This document shows, piece after piece, positions 24,296 through 33,931 of a DNA stretch of 64,000 bases. The notes under the pieces are model-generated. The model was given only the letters and a program-made list of their open reading frames with translations. It ran no database searches and had not been told where the DNA came from. The position numbers and the translations under genes were made by a program. How positions within the stretch are numbered: position 1 is the first letter of the stretch; the number at the start of each line of letters is the position of its first letter. Source of the DNA: Caenorhabditis elegans (taxonomy: Eukaryota; Nematoda; Chromadorea; Rhabditida; Rhabditidae); assembly GCF_000002985.6 (NCBI RefSeq), contig NC_003282.8, positions 11,160,001 through 11,224,000 on the forward strand. Reading direction: 5' to 3'.

Positions 24296-25923
24296 ATGAA
24301 CAAATCGTTGATTGCTCTCGGAGCACAGACAGCTCGTCGATTTCTGAGCAGTTCATCAAAAAATACGATAGGAGGAGGAGATGCGAATCGGGCAGACACT
24401 GGTAATTTTAGGTTTTTTGACTAATAAAAAATGTATTTATTTAGCATCCGTTACTTTTCGTTTATTCCGTTTTGGATTCGGCAAAAATTTGTAAACACTC
24501 GATTTCTGATATTTTTCCAATTCATCAAACCTGCAGTCACGAAGCTATTTATACGGTACTCGGTCTCGACACGAAAACTTTTTTTAATGCAAAAAAGTAC
24601 ACTCCTTTAAATAATGAGTGCTGTAAATTCCCACTCTCATTTCTAAGAATTTTATTCCATTTTTCGTAGGTTTTCTCAAGATTTGTTAAAATTTATGTGT
24701 TTTTATTGTAAAATTTAAGTTTTTCATAAATTAATGTGTATATCTTTATAGAAAAACTATGAAAAATTGATAAAAATTCAACATCATGATGATCAACGAA
24801 AGTTTGAAACTACAGTAATCTTTAAAGGTGCACACCCTCTTGCACTCAACAAGAATTTGCCGTGTCGAGACCGGTAAGAATCGCAAAGTTTCGTGTATGG
24901 GTAATACCACTAGCTACAATTTTATTATTCATTATAAATTGAAAAAAATAGTTCTAAAAAACAATATATTTAACTTGACAGGTGTACTCGATGGTTATCA
25001 TATAAATCCACTTGAAGAGTCTGACATGACAGATCGTAGTCGAATTTCAATGTTATCTACGGAAATGCTCGAAGCAAAACAAATTGGAGTTCGTGGACTT
25101 TCATGCTATGGATTTCGACTTCTCGATGGAACATTTTTGTGAGTTCTCAAAATTGAGAGTTTTTGCTTTCAAAAATAACTTTTCAGATATGGCCCAATCG
25201 CCTTGTTTCCAAAGACGGCTCTTTCGTGGCGTGTTCCAACTCCAGAAGACATCACTCCACGATCACTTGCTCTTTTTGCTGCTCTTGAACCAAAAATTGA
25301 CATTCTTGTGTTAGGAGTTGGGGATAAAAAGAATATTGACAAGTATGAGCTAGAAAAAATATTTTTATTTAAAAAACAATTTTTCAGAGTTCGAGCCAGT
25401 GTAGCACCATTCCTTCGTGAACATAAAATTGGATTAGAGATTATGGATACTGTAATTTTACAATTTTGCTAACGTTTTCACAATTAATTTCTCTTTCAGG
25501 AGGACGCGATCGCAACATTCAATTTTCTGAATGCCGAGGGGCGATATGTAGGAGCTGCTCTTTATCCTCCAGATGATATGGTTGTTACTGATAAGGAATA
25601 CGGTAGAGCTCTGGCTCTTTTGAAAGGATGGGACACGGTTGGCTACTCAAAAGCCCGGATATTTTTTATTTCAAAATGTGTTTTCAGGTTGAAGAAAATC
25701 CATTGCTCACTGGTCTTTCTGATACAATAAACGGGGCTGAGGATTTGGTTAAGCGATTGTGGAGTGGAGATGAAAAGAGTTGGCAATCAGCAAGACAAAA
25801 AGTATGATCAAACTGAATGGATCTATAAATCTATTTTAATTTCAGGTACTTGAGTCACCATCTGAACGAGAAGAACGAATGCAACAAGAAATGAATGATA
25901 AAGAAAAGAAACGAATTGAATAA
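24296..25923 (+). CDS. nuaf-3: Mitochondrial complex I assembly factor NDUFAF3 homologue
   Basis: There are seven exons: 24296-24401, 24982-25138, 25187-25342, 25388-25451, 25500-25637, 25688-25801 and 25846-25923. They total 813 nt, or 270 residues. The N-terminus is basic and serine-rich with no acids (MNKSLIALGAQTARRFLSS), a mitochondrial presequence. A DUF498/Mth938-like domain follows (about 40-185), with SCYGFRLLDGTF, GPIALFPKTALSW and LNAEGRYVGAALYP. The C-terminal region of charged helix is extra relative to the human protein. It helps assemble the Q module of complex I (family knowledge). An ATTTAG acceptor six bases before the ATG fits trans-splicing. Intron 1 hosts a palindromic repeat. 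Together with cpt-2 and prx-14 the trio serves mitochondrial and peroxisomal metabolism. I remember it as R07H5.3. Confidence 0.9.
24553..24877. repeat. Palindromic element in nuaf-3 intron 1
   Basis: The ends are inverted copies: TACTCGGTCTCGACACG on the left and CGTGTCGAGACCGGTA on the right. Inside, CTTTAAATAATGAGTGC opposes TAATCTTTAAAGGTGCACAC. It is the best-preserved copy of the family seen also at 11395 and 22179. Confidence 0.65.
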
Positions 25924-25989
25924 TATTGGAATTTGTTTTTTTTTTTTAGAAATCTTAGCAACTATATTTCGTTTTTGTTGATTTTATTA

Positions 25990-25995
25990 AATAAA
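25990..25995 (+). terminator. poly(A) signal AATAAA of nuaf-3
   Basis: AATAAA lies 66 bases after the nuaf-3 stop, following a T-rich stretch. Confidence 0.55.
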
Positions 25996-26069
25996 AATAT
26001 AAAATTTATGAATCGAATCTTCCTGGAATTCAGAAAATCAAAGCCAGCACATTTCGAAATTTCTAGTTT

Positions 26070-26231
26070 CTACCGTAAGGATGACCGAAAGCTCAAATAA
26101 AAAATCATGTTTCCGAGATCGTCCTTGAGAAATAGTTCTCTCTTTTTCGAAAACACATATGTTGTCACTAGAATGACCTCACATCCCAGATGCCAGTGTA
26201 CAGAGAGACGGAAAAGCTGCAGAATTGTCAT
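26070..26231 (-). CDS. Putative 53-residue protein behind a splice-acceptor consensus
   Basis: A minus-strand ATG at 26231 opens a 53-codon frame starting MTILQLFRLSVHW and ending in TAG at 26070. Just before it stands a strong TTTTTCAG acceptor (plus CTG at 26235-26237), as for an SL trans-spliced message. Part of the peptide is hydrophobic, with a basic middle (VFSKKRELFL). No family is recognised. It could be a genuine short gene, a 5' exon of something longer, or chance. It is convergent with nuaf-3. Confidence 0.3.
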   Translation of the reverse strand: MTILQLFRLSVHWHLGCEVILVTTYVFSKKRELFLKDDLGNMIFYLSFRSSLR

Positions 26232-26381
26232 AGCCTGAAAAACAAAATAGCAACATTTTTCAAAGATAGAAGGTTACAAAAATGTATTTTGACGTGCATA
26301 ACATTTAAAAAAAAAGTGAATTCCGTATTTTTCTGATTAAAATTTATTTGATGCAAATTAATTAGGGTGTTCGTTCGCACG

Positions 26382-26567
26382 CGGTGTCAGACTGTCAAAT
26401 AACGGTATGGTTTACGAAAAATGGTATGATCTACAAACAATGCGGGATTTTTTCGCCCAGAAAAGTGTGACGTCAGCACGCTTTTAACCGTGCGACGCTG
26501 GATGAAAACTCTGCTTCAATTCCCGCATTTATTGTAGATCATACCGTTATGGGACAGTCTGACACCA
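26382..26567. repeat. Short inverted-repeat element, ends GTGTCAGACTGTC
   Basis: The left end GGTGTCAGACTGTC is mirrored by GACAGTCTGACACC on the right. Next to them AACGGTATGG and TACCGTTATG, then ATGATCTACAA and TTGTAGATCAT, and GCGGGA and TCCCGC, continue the palindrome. It is about 186 bp long. A non-coding MITE-like element. Confidence 0.75.
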
Positions 26568-27056
26568 CGTGGCATTCGCCTTGTGAATTGAAAAGCGCAC
26601 GCTTTTGTTTAAAACAGATATTAATTTTTGGAATCTTCCTGTATATTGTTAGTCCGTTTCAGGTATGTTTTTGAAAGAGTAGAAGACGCACATCTGGGAG
26701 GATTATTTAAATGTTTTATAGATCAGATTTAAAGATCATACTGGAGAAAGCAGAGCATATGTAATTCAACTCTGACTTTTAGATCAGTTTTACAATTAGT
26801 TGTAAACTCTCCCTCCTCTCTGCCTCTTTATCTTATCTAGCTTACAATTAGAGCCTTTTGTTTACATTATACTGGACGTATCGGTCGGCACATTGACCTT
26901 GGAAGGGGTTGTAAACAGTTGACCATAACCAGCGTCGCCCCGTCCACTACAGTATCACCGGGAAACCCCGCCCATTTTCATCTTGCTGTTGAAGATTCAA
27001 GACAGAGATTTCATTCTTCATTCAGTCGGCACAGAATCTCACTGTTCTGGTTAATC

Positions 27057-28209
27057 ATGAAACTCCATTTGCTCACTGTTCTGCTCTCGCTTGTTCTACT
27101 TTCTGTCAATGCCAAGGTTTGTACACAAAATTGTTTGAAATCTCTTTTCAAATGTATTATTTCAGCCATCAAAGGAGAAAGACTTCCAATTTTCTGATGG
27201 AAACTTGGGTACTCCGATGGAAAAATATTTTGAACAAATGGGATTCGAGCAAAAAGAGAGAAATGAGCAAATTATAAATGTAAGTTGAAATTGAAAGACC
27301 CTAACCTACTAGATAATTAGATCAATGCATAGAGCAAACGTATGAATGGTATAAATAGGTTTATCTGAAATAAAAAATAATCACGGAAAATTAAAAAAAA
27401 AACCCTAAAACACAGGCTCCGTTTATATGTTTGGTTTTTCGTGGTTTGAATTAAAATTTCTTGAACTTATTGTATATTTTTTCATTTGCAAAGCATCATT
27501 ATTGATAAATTGATATGATTTTTAAAGGAAACTAGTTATTAAATGAAACTGTAGATGAGATTACGGATGTGATGAATCCAGAAATCGGATGAAATGCTAT
27601 TAGAATAATTACTTTCTTATTTTTGATCACAGTTTTTTCATATCTTTCATACTTCTACGTTTCCATTCTTCAAAGGGGCAAAAGTCACAAGAAGAAGTTT
27701 CTGCAAGGATGCTGTCAATTTTGTACCGTAAAGTGTAAAGTGTCCCATAAAAATGTTTACAGAAACCATCGAGTGAAGATGAATCATCAACAGCAACCAT
27801 TCCAAACACTGACCATCATCAATTAACTTGGATTCCAAATGATGCATACCTTTTCATTGGTAAAACTCGGTACTACTTCAGAGAAAACTGGATTAAGCTT
27901 CCACCAATCGGAATGAAAGTTACTGAAGTTGATTCAATTGTTCAAATGCCAGAAATGAACCATCAAGAAGTTGAAGAATTGAGAAGAGAAACCGAGAAAA
28001 AAGAAGGATATGTGGATCCCAAAGAGTTTGAAAAGATCCATGATACCATCAAATTTTCGTTCACCATGGACACATTCACTTACTATTTCCATAAGTACTA
28101 CACGGAAATCCTCCTTGTTACAGCCGTGATTGTAATCATCTGCATTGCTGTTGGATTGCATCATTATAAGAAGAAAGTTGAAGAAAAGGATCAACTTCAT
28201 TTTGCATAA
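27057..28209 (+). CDS. Type I single-pass membrane protein, unknown function
   Basis: There are three exons: 27057-27116, 27166-27279 and 27763-28209. They total 621 nt, or 206 residues. A clear signal peptide (MKLHLLTVLLSLVLLSVNA) is cleaved near residue 19. A lumenal or extracellular part of about 150 residues follows, rich in charged residues and with WIPNDAYLFIGKTRYYF. One membrane helix comes near 170-190 (LLVTAVIVIICIAVGLHHY), then a short basic tail KKKVEEKDQLHFA. No cysteines stand out in the ectodomain. Family not recognised. GC boxes occur 100 bp upstream (CCCCGCCCA near 26965). A duplicated copy of the 3' end lies at 46929-47048. Confidence 0.8.
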
Positions 28210-28243
28210 ATTCGTTTATTGATAAATTTGAAAATTGTAATTG

Positions 28244-28249
28244 AATAAA
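28244..28249 (+). terminator. poly(A) signal of the membrane-protein gene
   Basis: AATAAA begins 35 bases after the stop, within an A-rich run that repeats the motif twice. Confidence 0.55.
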
Positions 28250-28890
28250 AATAAATAAAATGTCAAGTTCTTTGGAATGTACGTTCCGCGATGTAATAAT
28301 GGTATTAATAATATAGTTTGACTAGGACTGATCTGGACAATGATGGCATGTTTTAATAACACTATTGACTTCAAACCATAAAATTGATTTTGAAGCAAGA
28401 TTCCCATAAAATTCATAATCCAGCTATTTATATAACATCTTCGTGAATACAATAGCAGCAAAAATTGCAGATATCTGTCGTCGAATGGCCGTTAGACTAT
28501 ATCCAAGCGGTATTCGAAGAAACGGAAAAAATATTAAATCAAAATGAGAGGGTTCTGAGAAAAATCTTTCAGACCGTTTGTTTTTCAGTTAAAAATGTTT
28601 ATTTGCAGTTAGTTTTTTGTAGGGGCCTTTCTGGGAGAACCTTTGAAATAATATAATATATGTCTCATTAGGAAGTCCGGGATTAAACCCAAATACTTCC
28701 CTTGTCCGTTTTACGATCGAATATTTCGAACCACAAGTTTATTGATATTTCCAACAAAAAAACAATAGTTCGTCAAGAAGAACAAAACATCAAGTACGTG
28801 AATTAAAGGATAAAATTACAAGAATGAAATCGATTTTTAAAAAAAGTACCAGAAATGCCATACATATTATGATTCCGTGATCAAAACAGT
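28250..28890. other. Intergenic spacer, no gene seen
   Basis: The first 80 bp (to about 28330) recur at 46990-47048. The rest shows no coding pattern on either strand; a 63-codon frame at 28465 lacks splice context and similarity. Confidence 0.5.
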
Positions 28891-29827
28891 TTAATCCCAC
28901 ACGTACAGTATCGTACTCCAAGCCGGCTCTTCAGGTAGAGTAATAGTGGCGTTGGTTCCATCGATCCTTTGAATATCCAAACCTCCTTCAACTTCAACTT
29001 CTTTATCATACCATTTATACGTATCTTGTATAAAAACAAGTTTCCTCTCGACCGGTGCCAATTGATATTTAATACCATTCAAGGCGATTGGGATAAAATC
29101 ATTTTTATTAAAACTGAGAGGAAACATCATTATTAACTGCTTCAGTTGTTCGTTCGATCCATGAATCCAATGCTTTAGAAATGTACATATATCTTTTGGG
29201 GGTACTTGATAACCCATACATATTGTGGAACTATTTGAAGCCAACAAGTCGTTTATCTTCAATGGGATGTACTCCCATATCTTTATAAACGTGAAGTTTG
29301 AGACGATAACGGATTGGAATCTTTTGGGCTCTAGAAAATTTTGGATTATATACACTTCTTCAAATTGATGTGAATATAGTTCCAACATTTGTTTATGGAA
29401 CTCGATGTTTTTAATTGAAAATGAAAGGAATAATTTCCTAATACTGAAATTTTTGAACTGTTCAACGATTGGTTGAATAATCATAGTTGCATTCACAGAA
29501 GGATAGTTCATGAAGACCTGATAGATGGAACAATTCAAGAATATGATCTATAAATCTTGTGAGTTGCATTCTTATTATTAATTTCCAATATCCTTCTGAG
29601 TCACGCGTGAGAATCTGACCCAAATGAATAAAATCCATTTCGTTTGTTTTTTGTGTATTTCTGTTAGACTCATCAGCAGAAAACCGAAAAATTAATTTTT
29701 CAGAAAATTGAAGTTTCTAAGGCAAATTGATATTGACGGCTCCAAATCCACACAGACAAATAGCATATTCATATTCAATGCCACAACACAACGTTTTGCG
29801 GCTTTTGAAGTGAAAGATATAATCACG
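28891..29827 (-). pseudogene. F-box-associated gene with broken 5' half
   Basis: The 3' part (29538-28891) is an open frame of about 215 codons with an FBA_2 pattern: FLKHWIHGSN, a final block IQRIDGTNATITL, and a TAA stop. Upstream on the same strand are F-box-like words in other frames. VIISFTSKAAKRCVVAL follows a TTTTCAG acceptor at 29827, and LTRFIDHILELF lies near 29560. The frames do not join without a shift near 29530 and stops around 29700. It is therefore either a pseudogene or a gene whose 5' exons I cannot resolve. It is related to the cluster at 1-2529, 27 kb away. Confidence 0.6.
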
Positions 29828-30072
29828 CTGAAAATGAATTATTATTTTACAAATTATAAATAATAAAAACGCATTTCTGCCAAGCAGCCTCTAATAAATG
29901 CCGAGTGTACAGACTCCGCCCCTTTTTCGCGTTTTTTTGCGTTTTTTTTTGGCTTGCGAAAAAATGTCCCCTTTTGTTTTCGTTAATAACTCTAGAGCCG
30001 TGTGACTTCATGTTCTAATATTTGAAATCCTACTAGAAATATTTTGCCCCACGGTGGAGCAGAAAACGGCAC

Positions 30073-30129
30073 TAAGTTTGGAGCAAAATTGAGCCCAGGA
30101 CGGCTTTCCCCAGTTTGAAAAAATTTTTT
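30073..30129 (+). repeat. 57-bp direct repeat, left copy
   Basis: Begins TAAGTTTGGAGCAAAATTG and ends CCAGTTTGAAAAAATTTTTT. The copy at 37279-37335 differs by about one base and has the same orientation. The two bracket the interrupted pogo-like transposase gene. Confidence 0.85.
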
Positions 30130-31002
30130 ATGGGATTGAACTTTTTTGACGAAGTTTTTCATTGGGCAGAAGAGGTAGATGTCACAAGGTTGAATGAAAG
30201 AAGTCGCTCCAGGTGGAATCGTACGAACGTGGACCGTGTGTCCATATAGCGCAGCGTCTTGTACGTCCCTTTCATTTTTCCATGCTGGCCATGAGTCAAG
30301 GAGAAGAACGGTTTCCTTCGGCATCGCAGGATCGCACACTGCACTTTCAACCCAATCTCTCATTAAATCTTTGGTCATAATGTGACTGGAGTTGGCACGA
30401 ACGATGAGGTTGGACGGAGAACAGTGACCTTTTTTGGGAAACTTGCCTCCTTTTTCCTGTAATATATTACTTTTTGAAAAAGTTAAAGTTGAGAAGACTG
30501 CAATGAATGATACGCATTTTCTACCTGCAAAACGATGTAGAGTTTTGGAGCGAGCTTTCCCGTCACACTCAACATTGGGAGAATGGTATACGAGTGAGAT
30601 AAGGCATCTTTTGATTGGACAAGTCTCTCAACACGTTTCACCCCCCTCGGTGCGAGAGTTCTGAAAAGTTTATTTCATAAAAGTTGCTCTTTTCAAGGCA
30701 AACCTTTTGCAATATTGCTCCTTCGTGAATCCGCTCTGATCACAGTTGAAAGCTGTATTTGGATCGAGCGTTTGCAGTTCTAGTTTCATATCATCAACAT
30801 ACTTCTTTGCCGCTTCTTCTGTCTTTTCTTTATTTGCGAAACTAGCTTTGGTCACAAAAGTAGTGATATGACGAGATACCAAACCATTTGACTTCTTCCA
30901 TTTTGCGAGCCAATCGTCTGAAGCCTTGAAATCGTCGATGTGCACAAACTCTTCATTTAGATCAACTGCCATTCGTCGAAGTGTGAGCTTGTCGGCAATT
31001 AC

Positions 31003-31310
31003 TCCCATGCTTACATTTCCCATGCCTACAATTCCCATGCTTACACATGTTCCCGTACATACAAATGTTCCCATGCTTACACTCAGTAGTAACAGTGTTC
31101 CCATGCGTACAGCTCATTTTTTCTCGTTCCCATGCCTACATTTCCCATGCTTACACGTATTCCCGTACATACAAATTTTCTCATGCGTACACTCGGTAGT
31201 AAAAATGCTCCCATGCGTACAATTCAATTTTTGGTGTTCCCATGCATACATTTCCCATGCTTACAGATGTTCCCATACATACAAAAGTGTATTCCCATGC
31301 TTACACGGAG
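31003..31310 (+). repeat. Subterminal CCCATGCTTACA minisatellite (left arm)
   Basis: About 20 irregularly spaced units of the form TCCCATGC(T/C/A/G)TACA occur here, with variants TCCCGTACATACA. The mirror copy is in the right arm at about 35519-35825. Regular subterminal motifs of this type in other transposons bind their transposase; that role is only inferred. Confidence 0.75.
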
Positions 31311-32017
31311 CACTTTTTGTGCTCCAAAAGAGCACAAAGTCAATTTTTTTGCTCATTTTCGCAGTATCAATCGTATTTGATAGTTTTAAGTCACATTAAT
31401 TACAAATTAGAAAAAAAGAGCTAGTTTTGAACTATTAATCGAGAATCATAGAAAAATGAGAATGATTATCTATAGAGTAAAATTTTTTTAGCTCGAAAAA
31501 AAATTTTTTTTTTTTGAAAATTTTTTTCTCTCTTTTTTGTAGGAAATCATTCATTTGGTGTTTTCCACAATTTTGGATGTTCATATTGCAGTTTCTGTGC
31601 AGTTGTGTGTTTCGCAGTATCTCCGGAACATTCCATTTTTTGTTGCATTTTGTAAGAATTCGGAACTATCTTTTAATTTCTACAAATTTAAAAGTCCATT
31701 TCGCGTTGTTTCATGTATCTTAAGACTATTGCTTCAATCTTTCTTTCATAACATTTTTTTTTGTATTTTTCCAACAGCTACACATTTCGTTCTCTTTTCT
31801 AATTTCGAATGTCTCTTATGTCTGCGTTACTTTCAATGACTGATTTTCACATTTTCATTGGTTTTTTTTTATTTTCAACAATTTCCGGTTTTTTTGTCAT
31901 TTTCAACTGAAATCGTGAAAGTCGACGTTTTATACTATTTTCTCAGTTTTATCTTATTTTCTCATTTTTATCAGCTAAGTAATTATAAAATTGCATTATT
32001 TTAACAGTTATTCTTTA

Positions 32018-32436
32018 GTGGGGTCATCCAGAGGGTAAAAATGAATTTTTTACACTTTATATTATTTCTTTTCCACACAAAAGTCTTATCTGAGACACAA
32101 TTATACGTTTTTAATATGCTCAGATCACTTTTCTATTCTGAGAAGCTGAAAACACAAAAAATTAGAGGGTTCAATTTTTATCGCTTCAGGCCTAAACTTG
32201 CACGTTAATAAATTTGTTTGACAAATGGAAAAATTATATGAATGTTAATCTGTTTTGGAAACGCGAACTATACTGTATCTCGTATAAATAATTTGTGTGG
32301 AAAAGGCAAAATAATGAGTAAAAACGGTAAAAAATGAGGCAAGAAGAGTAAAAAATGAACTTTTTGTCCCAGACGAATAGGGTGAAAAAAGAAATAGGAT
32401 AAAAAATGAATTTTTTACCCAGTTGGATAACCCCAT
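32018..32436. repeat. Small inverted-repeat element nested in the foldback transposon
   Basis: The left end GTGGGGTCATCCAGAGGGTAAA is mirrored on the right by GTTGGATAACCCC preceded by TTTTTTACCC. Both ends carry AATGAATTTTTTAC internally, in opposed orientation. Ends are imperfect, so it is older than its host element or degenerate. No coding sequence. Confidence 0.5.
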
Positions 32437-32690
32437 AATAGAAAAAAAAACTACAAATAGGAAAATGGTCAGAAAATGAAATCCTAAAGCTTTTTTCCCT
32501 AATTTCAGCAGATAAAACGTGCAAAAAATTGTTGCACTTAGAGAAAATAGTATAAAACATGACTTTCAATAACTTTCTCACGATACTTCAAAAGAAAATT
32601 GACTAAAAACAACAAAAAATACCGAAAATTGAAGAAAAAGTCGAAAATAATCGAATTATTCCCTCTGAAATTTAAAGGCGCACTGAATTA

Positions 32691-33931
32691 TCAGGTTGTC
32701 CCATAAGTTTTTGTACTATTTTTTTTTGAAAAAAATTTATTTCTCTCAAGCGACAAGTAGTACTATTCACACAAGTATTCACCATTAGTGTCCACCACTT
32801 GTTGCCATTTACTAGGTAACATCATGATGCCACGGGAGAAGAAATCCGGCGAACGCGATGAGAAGAAAGTGGAGAGTTCAGTTTTGAGATGCTCTTCGTC
32901 GTCGAATTGCTTGTCGCGCATGTAGTCACTGAGAGACAAGAACAAATGGTAGTCGGTTGGTGCAAGATCTGGAGAATATGGTGGATGCGGTAAAACAGTC
33001 CAACCAAGATCTTGCAGCTTTTGGAAAGTCTTCTTGGCGACATGAGGCCTAGCATTATCGTGAAGAAAATATAGTTTTTCATATTTTCCGTTGGTCTTTT
33101 CTGCAACTCGGTCCAATTGGGCACAATAGTAATCAGCAGTGATAGTTTTATTAGTTGGCAACAATTCCCAGTGCACGGGTCCTTGAACACCCCACCAGAC
33201 ACAGATCATAATCTTTTTTGGGTGAAGATCAGGCTTTGGCGTCGGTATTCCTTTCTCACCGATCGGAAGCCATTGACGTTTTCTGGAATGGTTAACATAG
33301 AGCACCCACTTCTCATCTCCAGTAACCAGATTGTTCAGCCAATCGAACTTTCGACGAAAAGTTAGAAGTTGAGTACAAACGTTGACCCGAGTGAGCTTCT
33401 GTGATGCCGAAAGTTCATGAGGCACCCAAGTTCCAAGTTTTGAAGTAAAACCAAGGCGACCCAAGTGACGTGCAATTGTGCTATGACAACACTCAAGCTT
33501 CTCTTCCATTTCACGAAGACTAAGACGAGGCTCTTCCTCCACCAGCTTCACTAGGTCTTCTTCATTTAACTCTACCGGTCGCCCAGAACGTTCTATTTCT
33601 TCGAGACTGAAGTCGCCGTTCTTGAACTTTTGAAACCAACTCTTTGCTGTATTATAAGAGAGTGCTCCCTCACCCATCGCACCGCATATGTTTCGTTCCG
33701 CTTCCATTGCTGAATGACCAAGACGAAATTCATAAAGAAGAAGCAATCTAACGTCTCGACGTTCAAGTTTGATGATTGTCATCGTGGCAAAGTAGAAATG
33801 GATGAAATGAATCTTTTCTGAAAGGGGACGACCCGACCTTGACACGACCTACGATGAAAAAATTTTAAAACTTTCTAGAAGTTTTGGAAAAATATTTGAA
33901 AAAAAGTACAAAAACTTACGGGACAACCTGA
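32691..33931 (-). mobile_element. Complete mariner transposon (1241 bp)
   Basis: The ends are inverted repeats of about 30 bp, TCAGGTTGTCCCATAAG against its near-exact mirror at 33915-33931, with TA on each outer side. That is the mariner target duplication. The element carries one uninterrupted transposase frame on the minus strand and sits within the non-repeated middle of the foldback element. Confidence 0.93.
32763..33782 (-). CDS. mariner transposase, D,D34D, apparently intact
   Basis: A frame of 339 codons without interruption; mariner transposases are usually about 345. The N-terminal helix-turn-helix part is followed by the linker WVPHELSASQK, which mediates dimer contacts. The catalytic acids lie in VTGDEKW, LHDNARPH and SPDLAPTDYHLF. 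There are exactly 34 residues between the second and third acid, the mariner signature. The C-terminus (LPSKWQQVVDTNGEYL) is present. The frame is open upstream to an ATG at 33845, but family length favours the ATG at 33782. All visible catalytic residues are in place, so this copy might be active; that is not shown. Confidence 0.93.
   Translation of the reverse strand: MTIIKLERRDVRLLLLYEFRLGHSAMEAERNICGAMGEGALSYNTAKSWFQKFKNGDFSLEEIERSGRPVELNEEDLVKLVEEEPRLSLREMEEKLECCHSTIARHLGRLGFTSKLGTWVPHELSASQKLTRVNVCTQLLTFRRKFDWLNNLVTGDEKWVLYVNHSRKRQWLPIGEKGIPTPKPDLHPKKIMICVWWGVQGPVHWELLPTNKTITADYYCAQLDRVAEKTNGKYEKLYFLHDNARPHVAKKTFQKLQDLGWTVLPHPPYSPDLAPTDYHLFLSLSDYMRDKQFDDEEHLKTELSTFFSSRSPDFFSRGIMMLPSKWQQVVDTNGEYLCE

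Noticed and set aside
31003-31310. Regularly spaced CATGCTTACA units resembling a CRISPR array
   Set aside because: Units are too short and irregular, spacers are not unique, the array is mirrored in the other arm, and the setting is a eukaryotic transposon.
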